DNA of 6,362 nucleotides from Granulosicoccus sp964498925. GTDB lineage: Bacteria > Pseudomonadota > Gammaproteobacteria > Granulosicoccales > Granulosicoccaceae. The notes under the pieces were generated by a model that was not told the DNA's origin, did no database searches, and saw nothing but the letters and a program-made list of their open reading frames with translations. The stretch is taken from assembly GCA_964498925.1 (NCBI GenBank), contig CAZCKD010000209.1:1-6362 (forward strand), given 5' to 3'. The position numbers were made by a program, and so were the translations under genes. This document shows positions 1 to 6,362 of this stretch, piece after piece (the stretch's first letter is position 1; every line of letters starts with the position of its first letter).

Positions 1-2
1 TC

Positions 3-782
3 ATCACCCGTTTACTCGGTGTCCCTGAATCGGCCGGACAACAATTACTAGATTGGTCTCATGCCATGGTCAAAGTGTACACAATGACGCAGACGCGAGC
101 AGAGGAAGAAAGCGCCAATATCGCTGCTAAAGATTTCCAATCTTTTCTACGTGATGTCATTGAACAAAAACGCCTCTCACCGGGTGATGATTTGCTTAGC
201 CAACTGTTAGAAAAAGACAGTGAGGGTTCTTATCTCAGTGACGAAGAAATTATTTGTACTGCAATTTTACTGCTCAACGCAGGACACGAAGCGACTGTTC
301 ATCAATTAGGCAATGCGGTTCATACTCTGTTGACTCACTACTCCGGAAAGCGTCGATCAGAATTGTTGGAATTGCTGAGCAACAATGAATCTGCTGATGC
401 TCTTGTTGTTGAATGTTTGCGATATGCAGCCCCATTGCATCTATTTACGCGATACGCTCAAACCGAAGTCATCTTAAGCGATAATGTCACCTTGAAGCCG
501 GGAGATGAAGTTGGTTTACTTTTAGCTGCGGCTAATCGCTGCCCGGAACGTTTTGAAAAACCCAACGAGTTTCGCCCCGACAGAACCGATGGTGGTCACT
601 TGTCTTTAGGGGCCGGGATTCACTTTTGCGTTGGTGCTCATCTAGCAAAGCTGGAACTGCGGGTAGCTTTGCAAGTGCTCTTTAACTGTTTTCCAACACT
701 CTCAATTCTAGAGACACCACGATACCAAAATAGTTTTCACTTTCACGGGCTGGAATCACTGCACGTTAAGTGGGATGGCTAA
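3..782 (+). CDS. Cytochrome P450, C-terminal part (5' end outside window)
   Basis: This is a heme-thiolate monooxygenase, probably soluble and of the bacterial type; the substrate cannot be told. The frame is open back to the left edge. The residues before the first ATG (position 66), ITRLLGVPESAGQQLLDWSHA, read as normal P450 sequence, so that ATG is internal. About 259 residues are visible and roughly 140 are missing, judged by the usual length near 400. Landmarks are the I-helix oxygen-activation motif AGHEAT (nt 279-296), the K-helix ExxR as ECLR (nt 411-422), the segment NRCPERFEKPNEFRPDR, and the heme loop LGAGIHFCVGAH with the ligand cysteine at nt 627-629. The usual Phe opening the heme loop is Leu here, a mild variation. 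No ferredoxin or reductase gene lies in the window. The gene ends 1 bp before the convergent moeA stop. The family call is secure; subfamily and reaction are not assignable. Confidence 0.95.
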   Translation: MTRLLGVPESAGQQLLDWSHAMVKVYTMTQTRAEEESANIAAKDFQSFLRDVIEQKRLSPGDDLLSQLLEKDSEGSYLSDEEIICTAILLLNAGHEATVHQLGNAVHTLLTHYSGKRRSELLELLSNNESADALVVECLRYAAPLHLFTRYAQTEVILSDNVTLKPGDEVGLLLAAANRCPERFEKPNEFRPDRTDGGHLSLGAGIHFCVGAHLAKLELRVALQVLFNCFPTLSILETPRYQNSFHFHGLESLHVKWDG

Positions 783-783
783 A

Positions 784-2061
784 CTAATTACCCATCAAAC
801 CTTGAAACGGCTGAACAGATACTCGATCACCGGGATTAACGCCATCCGTATCCGCAGCTATGACAATCAAACAATTAGCCTGACTCATAGAACTCAAACG
901 CCCTGCCCCTTGTTTACCCGTTGACTCTACGACTAATTCACCTTCCTGCGAAACACGCATAACACCGCGTTGATACTCGACCCGGCCTGGTGATTTTCTT
1001 AATTTTGAAAGGCAGATTGCAGGAATTTCCGGCGTTACATAATCGGTCTCACCAGACATACGTCGAATGGCCGGTTGAACAAATTGCAGAAACGTAACCA
1101 TGACGGCTACTGGATTTCCCGGTAACCCGAAAAAAGCGGATTCACCAACTTTGCCAAAGGCCAATGGCCGACCTGGTCGCATGGCGAGCTTCCAAAAACT
1201 GACCGCTCCAAACTCATGGAATACCTTGGTGACATAGTCGGCATCCCCGGCAGAAACACCTCCGGAACTAACAACAACATCTGCCAATTCGGCGGCTTTA
1301 GAAAGAGCTTCCCGTGTATCTGCCTCATTGTCGCGAACAATGCCTAAATCAACGGTATCAACATTTAAACCTGCCAGCATAGCCGCTAGCGTATGGCGGT
1401 TACTATCGAACAACATGCCTTCAGGCAAAGGTTCTCCGTTAGAGTGAGTATCCAGTGATTGCAGTTCATCACCGGTCGTAAAAAAAGCTACTGTCAATCG
1501 CTTAAACACCTTGACTGTCTGGATACCTAAAGAGGCGAGCACACCAATATCCGCAGCCTGAATACGGCGGCCCGGCGTAAATATTTCTTGCCCGACTTGG
1601 ACATCCTCTCCTGCCTGACGAACATTTTTATAAGATTGGACCTCTGAGTCGATATCGATAGTTCCTTCAGCAACTCGAACGTGCTCTTGAATCACCACCG
1701 TATCGCAACCATCCGGCATGATGGCACCGGTAAAAATCCGAACACACTCTCCTGTGGAGACTTGGCCCATGTAGGGCCGACCAGCCCATGCAGATCCGAC
1801 AACGGCCAGTGCCGCTTCATTCTTAGACGGAATACTATCCGCATGCAGTGCGTAACCGTCCATGGCAGAGTTGGCAGCAGCCGGCACGTCCATCGGTGAT
1901 ACGACCGATTGCGCTAAGACCCGGTTGAGTGCATAAGTCAGGCTAAGCGACTCAACGTCTGTTGTTGGTACGATAGCGTCCAGCAAAAGACGCTGCGCAT
2001 CTGATACTGGGAGCAGTTCCGGCTCTTGAACATCATCGCAGGATGGTTGCTTTTCAATCAT
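784..2061 (-). CDS. moeA: Molybdopterin molybdenumtransferase MoeA
   Basis: MoeA is a cytosolic enzyme that inserts molybdate into adenylylated molybdopterin, giving Moco. The 425-residue product is slightly longer than the roughly 410 of E. coli MoeA and appears complete. Visible motifs are NSAMDGYAL (residues 64-72), TTGDEL (195-200), SSGGVSAGDADYV in the MoeA/MogA-like domain (265-277), MRPGRPL (294-300) and GLPGNPVAV (312-320), followed by the C-terminal beta-barrel domain. The ATG start overlaps the mobA stop as ATGA, and a good ribosome site, AAAGG, lies 7 nt upstream inside mobA (2069-2073). The two genes are therefore probably co-transcribed and translationally coupled. The TAG stop lies 1 bp from the stop of the convergent P450 gene, which leaves no room for a dedicated terminator between them. 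Confidence in the function is high. Confidence 0.97.
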   Translation of the reverse strand: MIEKQPSCDDVQEPELLPVSDAQRLLLDAIVPTTDVESLSLTYALNRVLAQSVVSPMDVPAAANSAMDGYALHADSIPSKNEAALAVVGSAWAGRPYMGQVSTGECVRIFTGAIMPDGCDTVVIQEHVRVAEGTIDIDSEVQSYKNVRQAGEDVQVGQEIFTPGRRIQAADIGVLASLGIQTVKVFKRLTVAFFTTGDELQSLDTHSNGEPLPEGMLFDSNRHTLAAMLAGLNVDTVDLGIVRDNEADTREALSKAAELADVVVSSGGVSAGDADYVTKVFHEFGAVSFWKLAMRPGRPLAFGKVGESAFFGLPGNPVAVMVTFLQFVQPAIRRMSGETDYVTPEIPAICLSKLRKSPGRVEYQRGVMRVSQEGELVVESTGKQGAGRLSSMSQANCLIVIAADTDGVNPGDRVSVQPFQGLMGN

Positions 2062-2672
2062 CTCAACACCTTTGTCTCTGCTTTCAAACGCTCGTCTTCA
2101 GTGTTGATATTAACAAAGGAGTTCGAGAAAGATTCGGCGTTAACAGTGTGGACAGTATGAGCGGCAAACCATTTGTCTATTTTGCGCTCTCCTGATAATA
2201 AAAAACTATCCAGAGAATTTTTTGCATTCTTCCGTACCGCACAAAAAACAGGTTGTAAGCGTTCGCCATCATGGGCAACGGCGATGTCGTGATCACCTTG
2301 ATTGAATGACTGCAGTAAAGCCAAAACTAGTTCTTCCTCAATGAAAGGAGAATCGCAGGGACACATAAGTACAACATCGGTATTCATCGTAGCCATCGCA
2401 GCACTGAGCCCCGCCAACGGCCCCTGATGTCCAGCCAGATTATCAGGCACAACCGGAACACCAAATTGCGAATACTGCTCGATGTTTCTATTGGCGTTGA
2501 TCACAAGGTCGCTAACGTGCGGCTGCACGCATTCCAGTGCATACTGGACCATAGGTTTTCCAGCCACTTTGATCAGTCCTTTATCCACTCCTCCCATTCT
2601 TCTGGCTAAACCGCCTGCCAGAATCACGGCCCCTAAAGTGCGCGTAGAGTTGCGAGTGGGCGAAGAATTCAT
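2058..2672 (-). CDS. mobA: Molybdenum cofactor guanylyltransferase MobA
   Basis: MobA transfers GMP from GTP to Mo-molybdopterin, giving the MGD form of the cofactor used by DMSO-reductase-family enzymes. The product is 204 residues, close to the 194 of E. coli MobA. It carries the nucleotidyltransferase signature LAGGLARRMGGVDKG (18-32), the GPLAGLSAAM segment (84-93), the metal-binding region PCDSPF with Asp107 (105-110), and the late FVNINTEDE segment (186-194), all typical of MobA. The LAGG-RMGG-DKG pattern separates it from general sugar nucleotidyltransferases; a MocA-like CTP transferase is less likely because of the GPLAGL and NINT features and the moeA partner. The start ATG has only a weak ribosome site (TAGG, 8 nt upstream). 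It lies 87 bp after the gshA stop and overlaps moeA by 4 bp. Confidence 0.95.
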   Translation of the reverse strand: MNSSPTRNSTRTLGAVILAGGLARRMGGVDKGLIKVAGKPMVQYALECVQPHVSDLVINANRNIEQYSQFGVPVVPDNLAGHQGPLAGLSAAMATMNTDVVLMCPCDSPFIEEELVLALLQSFNQGDHDIAVAHDGERLQPVFCAVRKNAKNSLDSFLLSGERKIDKWFAAHTVHTVNAESFSNSFVNINTEDERLKAETKVLR

Positions 2673-2759
2673 GGATAAAGCCTACGCACTACGAACTTGC
2701 GCCGAACACAACAGAATATTCCTTGATCGATCTTCAAGAGAAGATGTCCGACCACGATG
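2673..2759 (-). other. gshA-mobA intergenic spacer with a small inverted repeat
   Basis: This 87-bp gap separates the gshA stop from the mobA start. It contains a perfect 6-bp inverted repeat, ATCTTC (2730-2735) and GAAGAT (2740-2745), with a 4-nt loop. No T-run follows it on the minus strand, so it does not look like an intrinsic terminator. A weak TTGAAG / TATTCT pair on the minus strand has too short a spacer (13 bp) to call a promoter. Read-through from gshA into mobA-moeA is possible, but so is a weak internal promoter; the sequence does not decide. Confidence 0.3.
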
Positions 2760-4412
2760 TTATGTACCGGGTTGATTAACACGAATCTGCCCAAGATAGT
2801 CGGCTAGGAAACTTGAAAACTCACCGGTGCTATCAAGTTCCATCTCTGCTTGCTTTGCAACAGATTTTTCGACATCCGCGGCAATCTTTTTATTGAGTTC
2901 ATCATCGATAGATTGCTCCTTCAACCACGCATCATGCTGTTTCGAATATTTCTGCGCATGTTCGAAAAAAGAACCGGTATTTTTGATTTCCTCGATCATT
3001 CTCGCGGATGGTGTTAGATCAGGATTGTCAAATTTTGCCCGTTGCGCCCGAACCGATTTAGCATAGATAGGGACAGCCTGTTCACTATCCAGCCATTCAG
3101 CCAAGGGTTCCAAGGCATCAAGAATTTCATGTCCCCATTGGTTCAACGAAACCGTACCCTCACCACGTTTCAATCGCAGGCCAGGCTCCCGACCGTGATG
3201 AGCGACGCAATTGACGTTATCTTTATTGATTTCCATTTCGGCAGCGGACAACGGTGAAGGTGTGCCAAGCCAGGCAAACATCATCATCAACTCGAGCATG
3301 GAAGTTTGTTCTAGATCAGCACCGACCGGATGGAACAAATTGACATCAACAGAGCGCAACTCTAGATAACGGATACCACGTTGTTTAAGGGCATAAATCG
3401 GTAGCTCTCCCGGCTGAGCTATCTGCTTCGGCCGAACAGTGCTGTAGTACTCGTTTTCAATTTGCAAACGCGACGTACTCAGCTGATGATACTCACCGTT
3501 GTCATCTAAGACACCCAGATCATCATAGGGAGGATGCACGGTGCTTACATGACCAAAAATATCCTCAATATACGAATCTACATCCGTGTGCCTGACACTA
3601 AGATCAATAGGTTGATCCTCACGATATCTGTAGCCAATTTTACCCATTCGCAATGAGGTGCCATACGGTGCATAGCGGGTGCTTTGATTCCAGATTTCAA
3701 ATTCATCCCCTTCACCCTCTGCTAAGAATGTTGAGCATATCGCTGGGGACGCACCAAACAGATAAGGCACAACCCAACCAATACGCATCAGGTTTTGCAT
3801 CATCTGGAAATAACCAGTAGTTCTAGCCGAAGCAAGTTGTTCAGAACTCACATTGGCGGGGACTTGAGAATAAGCTGTTCGCGAATCAATCGCTTTGCTT
3901 TCAAGCAAATCCTGGCGCAACAGCCAGCTACTCTCCGGCATAGAAAAATTGAAATGAATTCCCGCGATGGCTTGCATGCGTCGACCATAGCGCAACCCCA
4001 AGCCTCGTCTATAGGCATGCTTCATTCGCCCGCTGTGCGAGGAACCATAGTTCCCTATTCGCACGCTCTCACCGCCGCGCAAAATGCACGGCATGCTGGT
4101 GTTCCAGATATGCTCGCCTTCTGGCAATCGAGAGACAACAAATTGATGGATTGCGGTCAGATAACTCAACGCATCAGCTGCAGAGTCGCAAGGTGGTGTT
4201 ACCATCTCCAACAACGCTTCAGAAAAGTCGGTTGTGATTGTGGGGTGAGTCAATGCCGAACCGAGTGCAGAAGGATGATCTGCTTGCGATATTCGGCCTG
4301 ACGACCCAACACGCAAGGATTCCTTTTCCAGACCGATTTTCCTGGCAGCCAGCACCTTCGGGTTAAGCGACCCGACCAACTTCTCAGCTCTTAAACCTAG
4401 CTCGGAGTACAC
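2760..4412 (-). CDS. gshA: Glutamate-cysteine ligase GshA (gamma-glutamylcysteine synthetase), GTG start preferred
   Basis: GshA catalyses the ATP-dependent joining of glutamate and cysteine, the first and controlling step of glutathione synthesis in the cytosol. Motifs in order are GLEKESLRV (27-35), ITTDFSEALLEMVTPP (59-74), WNTSMPC, GNYGSSHSG, AGIHFNFSMPE, SLRMGKIGYR and YLELRSVDVNLFHP. From memory of the E. coli enzyme, metal and substrate residues E27, E29, D60 and E67 line up with E29, E31, D62 and E69 here, a constant offset of 2. That supports the GTG at 4410-4412 as the start (550 residues), with GTGAG about 9 nt upstream as a possible ribosome site. The frame stays open to an ATG at 4565 (601 residues), but that version would overlap the divergent hydrolase gene by 102 bp, and its extra N-terminus has no counterpart in E. 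coli GshA. An ATG at 4478 is a second, less likely option. The protein is about 30 residues longer than E. coli GshA (518). Confidence 0.95.
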   Translation of the reverse strand: MYSELGLRAEKLVGSLNPKVLAARKIGLEKESLRVGSSGRISQADHPSALGSALTHPTITTDFSEALLEMVTPPCDSAADALSYLTAIHQFVVSRLPEGEHIWNTSMPCILRGGESVRIGNYGSSHSGRMKHAYRRGLGLRYGRRMQAIAGIHFNFSMPESSWLLRQDLLESKAIDSRTAYSQVPANVSSEQLASARTTGYFQMMQNLMRIGWVVPYLFGASPAICSTFLAEGEGDEFEIWNQSTRYAPYGTSLRMGKIGYRYREDQPIDLSVRHTDVDSYIEDIFGHVSTVHPPYDDLGVLDDNGEYHQLSTSRLQIENEYYSTVRPKQIAQPGELPIYALKQRGIRYLELRSVDVNLFHPVGADLEQTSMLELMMMFAWLGTPSPLSAAEMEINKDNVNCVAHHGREPGLRLKRGEGTVSLNQWGHEILDALEPLAEWLDSEQAVPIYAKSVRAQRAKFDNPDLTPSARMIEEIKNTGSFFEHAQKYSKQHDAWLKEQSIDDELNKKIAADVEKSVAKQAEMELDSTGEFSSFLADYLGQIRVNQPGT

Positions 4413-4463
4413 GATGAAAATCTCACATTTGCGAGGCGGGAGTGTAACCCAGGCGAAGCCCTT
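4413..4463. promoter_or_regulatory. Divergent intergenic region between gshA and the YbfF-type hydrolase gene
   Basis: These 51 bp separate two divergent start codons when gshA begins at GTG 4412. Both genes should be transcribed from here or from just inside the opposite gene. On the minus strand a TACACT hexamer could be a -10 element for gshA, but no good -35 sits at the right distance. On the plus strand I find no convincing pair. AGGCGA (4451-4456) is a plausible ribosome site, 7 nt before the hydrolase ATG. The region is called by geometry rather than by clear promoter motifs. Confidence 0.4.
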
Positions 4464-5234
4464 ATGAGCAGATTGCATACCCAACAATCCGGCAACGGTC
4501 CCATTCTGGTGATGTTGCACGGTCTGTTTGGAGATCTGGACAACTTTCGCTCGGTTGCACTGCATCTGGAACGCTCATTAACGGTGGTCCGAGTGGATCT
4601 GCCCGGTCACGGGCGATCGCCCTCACTGACCTCGCTATCCATAGAATCTATGGCCGAAGCCGTCTCTGACGAACTGGCGGCGCTGGGCATACGCGATTTC
4701 CACCTGCTAGGCCATTCTCTGGGAGGCAAAGTGGCTATGGCCATGGCTGCCAGCGACACTAACCTAAGGTTGAAAAAGCTCTGTGTGGTCGATATTGCCC
4801 CCAAACAGTACTCGCCCCACCATCAGCCTATTTTCGACGCCCTACTGTCGATAGATCTCAACCAACTAAACAGCCGACGTGACGCCGAGGCCTTACTCAA
4901 GAACGCTGTACCTGACGCAGGTGTTAGGGCTTTCCTACTCAAAAGTCTCTATCAACATGAATCCAAGCGTTTTCGCTGGCGATTTGATCTTAAACAGCTG
5001 GCTGAAGACTACCCGTTGATCTCTCAGCCACCTGTCATGAAAAACGTGGTTCAGGTGGAAACCTTATTTATCAAGGGCGGTGCCAGCGACTATCTCGTGG
5101 CCAGTGATGAAGCCGCCATCAGAAAGCGTTTTCAACAGCCCTCACTTCGAATTATAGAAGGCGCTGGTCATTGGCCTCATGCTGAGAAACCCGCTCAATT
5201 CGGCCGAGCCGTCACTGAATTTTTCTCAAGCTGA
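4464..5234 (+). CDS. ybfF: Alpha/beta-hydrolase esterase of the YbfF type
   Basis: This is a cytosolic alpha/beta-hydrolase-fold esterase, similar along its whole length to E. coli YbfF, which hydrolyses acyl esters including acyl-CoA-like substrates in vitro. The true cellular substrate is unclear. The 256 residues match the family length (E. coli 254). Visible features are the oxyanion-hole segment MLHGLFGDLDN (17-27), VDLPGHGRSP (44-53), the nucleophile elbow GHSLGGK with Ser85 (83-89), the conserved VVDIAP with Asp110 (108-113), the cap-region LLKSL, and GAGHWPHAEKP with catalytic His236 (233-243). Which aspartate completes the triad, Asp110 or the later Asp209, cannot be settled from sequence alone. 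There is no signal peptide. The gene is divergent from gshA and followed by a 135-bp spacer, so it is probably transcribed alone. Confidence 0.9.
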   Translation: MSRLHTQQSGNGPILVMLHGLFGDLDNFRSVALHLERSLTVVRVDLPGHGRSPSLTSLSIESMAEAVSDELAALGIRDFHLLGHSLGGKVAMAMAASDTNLRLKKLCVVDIAPKQYSPHHQPIFDALLSIDLNQLNSRRDAEALLKNAVPDAGVRAFLLKSLYQHESKRFRWRFDLKQLAEDYPLISQPPVMKNVVQVETLFIKGGASDYLVASDEAAIRKRFQQPSLRIIEGAGHWPHAEKPAQFGRAVTEFFSS

Positions 5235-5292
5235 AGGAACACTCGCGACACACCTGTGCCGCCCCCGCACTGCGCGCGCGCTTCGCCCATCA

Positions 5293-5321
5293 TTCGCTTT
5301 TAAGCTAAAGAAAGGTACAAT
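5293..5321 (+). promoter_or_regulatory. Putative sigma70 promoter for the DUF2058-sbcB pair
   Basis: The -10 candidate TACAAT (5316-5321) matches the TATAAT consensus at 5 of 6 bases. It lies 17 bp after TTCGCT (5293-5298), a weak -35 with 3 of 6 matches. The start of transcription would fall near 5328, giving a leader of about 40 nt before the ATG at 5370. This is the best promoter match I found in the window; it is a visual match only. Confidence 0.5.
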
Positions 5322-5369
5322 CGCCCCAGCGCAACCGAAGCATCATCACCCATTTTTCTCGACGAATTC

Positions 5370-5876
5370 ATGTCCGACTCTCTACGCGATCAGCTCCTAC
5401 AGGCAGGTTTTAAACAACCGGCGCAGGATAGTAAAAAACACAAACGCTCTTCCTCCAAAAGTAACGCTCATGGAAAGAACAGTAAACGAACATCTGATCA
5501 CGAAAAGAAAAAATTAGAATCACAGAAAAAAGCAGAATCGCAGGCGCTGGCTAAAAAAGAAACCAAGGCCAATATCAAGAACCTGATTGAATCCGAAGAA
5601 ATCAAAGAGTTCAAAGGTGAAGAGGTCTATCGTTTTACCTTACAAAACCGGATTCGTGAATTGCATGTTAGTGCAGAGATCCGCCAGCAACTTATTACCG
5701 GTACGCTTTGCGTCACGCGTCTCAATGGCACTACCCGTGTTGTGCCTGAACACCTCATCGAAAAAATAACAGCGCTAAATCCAGACTGGGCGATCGTTAA
5801 GCATGACAAAGATGCGCCAGACGCCAGCGACGATGGATATGAAGACTTCCCCATTCCTGATGACATTACCTGGTGA
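5370..5876 (+). CDS. yaiL: DUF2058 family protein (YaiL-like)
   Basis: This is a small cytosolic protein of the DUF2058/YaiL family (168 residues; E. coli YaiL 179). Its molecular role is not established, although databases label the family a nucleoprotein or polynucleotide-associated protein. The family hallmarks are the N-terminal SLRDQLLQAGF (4-14), a Lys/Glu/Gln-rich, probably helical or coiled-coil stretch (about 21-72) containing AKKETKANIKNLIE, a globular region (about 75-145) with RFTLQNRIREL, and the acidic C-terminus YEDFPIPDDITW (157-168). The strongly basic N-terminal half would suit nucleic-acid contact, which is inference. The ribosome site before the ATG is weak. The stop codon overlaps the sbcB start as GTGA, so the two proteins are probably made together, which hints at a link to DNA metabolism. 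The family call is firm; the symbol follows the E. coli homologue. Confidence 0.9.
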   Translation: MSDSLRDQLLQAGFKQPAQDSKKHKRSSSKSNAHGKNSKRTSDHEKKKLESQKKAESQALAKKETKANIKNLIESEEIKEFKGEEVYRFTLQNRIRELHVSAEIRQQLITGTLCVTRLNGTTRVVPEHLIEKITALNPDWAIVKHDKDAPDASDDGYEDFPIPDDITW

Positions 5877-6362
5877 ATAAAACATCCAGCTTTTTCTGGT
5901 TTGATTACGAGACGTTTGGCACACAGGCGGCATGGGATCGCCCTTGTCAGTTTGCTGGTATCCGTACCGACGAGAACTTAAACGTCATCGGCGAACCACT
6001 GGTTATTTACTGTCGCCAAAGCGATGATTATCTACCACAGCCTGCCGCTGCCAAAGTCACGGGGATAACGCCTCAATTAGCAAACCGTGAAGGACTAAGC
6101 GAAGCGGATTTTATTGAGCGTATAAGACGTGAAATGACCTTTCCCGGAACCTGTTCGGTCGGCTACAACAATATTAGGTTTGATGATGAGTTCACCCGGC
6201 ACACATTGTTCAGAAATCTGTTCGACGCTTACGAACAAGAGTGGAAAGACGGCTGTTCCCGCTGGGATTTACTGGACATTGTGCGTCTTACACGAGCCTT
6301 ACGGCCGGACGGCATTCAATGGCCAGTCAACGATGATGGTTCAACCAGCAATCGGCTGGAGC
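5873..6362 (+). CDS. sbcB: Exodeoxyribonuclease I SbcB, N-terminal part (3' end outside window)
   Basis: Exonuclease I degrades single-stranded DNA 3' to 5' and acts in recombination, mismatch repair and removal of 3' overhangs. The visible 163 codons form the start of the DEDDh exonuclease domain: FWFDYETFGT with catalytic Asp11 and Glu13, then IRTDENLNVIGEP, CRQSDDYLPQPAA, VTGITPQ, and GYNNIRFDDEFTR with Asp104, which aligns with E. coli Asp108 at the same spacing from the first motif. SRWDLLDIVRLTRALRPDGIQWP follows, as in E. coli ExoI. About 310 residues should lie beyond the edge. The start is GTG at 5873: an in-frame TGA at 5861-5863 closes the frame upstream, GTG is the only usual start codon before the catalytic motif, and the next ATG (6134) would remove that motif. 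The GTGA overlap with the DUF2058 gene and the lack of a clear ribosome site suggest translational coupling. Confidence 0.95.
   Translation, partial: MNKTSSFFWFDYETFGTQAAWDRPCQFAGIRTDENLNVIGEPLVIYCRQSDDYLPQPAAAKVTGITPQLANREGLSEADFIERIRREMTFPGTCSVGYNNIRFDDEFTRHTLFRNLFDAYEQEWKDGCSRWDLLDIVRLTRALRPDGIQWPVNDDGSTSNRLE

Noticed and set aside
2730..2745. Six-bp hairpin between gshA and mobA as a terminator
   Set aside because: The stem is short and AT-rich, and no T-run follows on the transcribed strand.
2482..2775. 97-codon plus-strand frame covering the mobA 5' end and the gshA-mobA spacer
   Set aside because: Most of it is antisense to mobA. The part in the spacer has no recognisable protein features, and the GAATTCATG before its internal Met comes from mobA's own N-terminal codons read backwards.
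3795..4301. 168-codon plus-strand open frame inside gshA
   Set aside because: It lies wholly antisense to the well-conserved gshA coding sequence, has low-complexity Ser/Arg/His-rich composition, and shows no family motif.
5235..5292. Possible intrinsic terminator after the esterase gene
   Set aside because: The region is GC-rich with short inverted repeats, but no stable stem followed by a T-run is present.
5179..5517. 112-codon plus-strand frame bridging the esterase 3' end, the spacer and the DUF2058 5' end
   Set aside because: It is out of frame with two recognised genes, spans a promoter-like region, and its product resembles nothing.
1..6362. Search for CRISPR arrays, insertion sequences, tRNA or rRNA genes, and defence-like gene clusters
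   Set aside because: No spaced direct repeats, transposase motifs, terminal inverted repeats or tRNA-like cloverleaf were seen. Nearly all the sequence is accounted for by recognised metabolic and repair genes.

Overview
This window looks like an ordinary chromosomal segment of a gammaproteobacterium with moderate G+C. The evidence is the gene set: an E. coli-type glutamate-cysteine ligase (GshA), a YbfF-type esterase, a YaiL/DUF2058 protein and exonuclease I (SbcB), all typical of Gammaproteobacteria. The species cannot be named from the sequence. I see no mobile element, CRISPR array, tRNA or rRNA.

Layout from left to right. (1) The 3' two thirds of a cytochrome P450 gene (+) enters from the left edge. 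(2) A minus-strand block, read right to left, holds gshA, mobA and moeA. mobA and moeA share an ATGA overlap and form a molybdenum-cofactor pair. moeA ends 1 bp from the stop of the convergent P450 gene. (3) A 51-bp divergent gap separates gshA from a plus-strand alpha/beta hydrolase of the YbfF type. (4) After a 135-bp intergenic region with a plausible sigma70 promoter, a DUF2058 gene is followed, through a GTGA overlap, by sbcB. sbcB starts at GTG and runs off the right edge.

Functions. MobA attaches GMP to molybdopterin and MoeA inserts molybdate, so together they serve late steps of Moco and bis-MGD assembly. GshA makes gamma-glutamylcysteine, the first step to glutathione. SbcB degrades single-stranded DNA 3' to 5' in recombination and repair, and the DUF2058 protein is translationally linked to it. 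The P450 has no redox partner in view. Apart from adjacency, nothing ties these modules into one pathway.

No convincing new biological system is visible. The points most worth a second look are the DUF2058-sbcB coupling, the gshA start (GTG at 4412 rather than the far upstream ATG), and the tight gene junctions.
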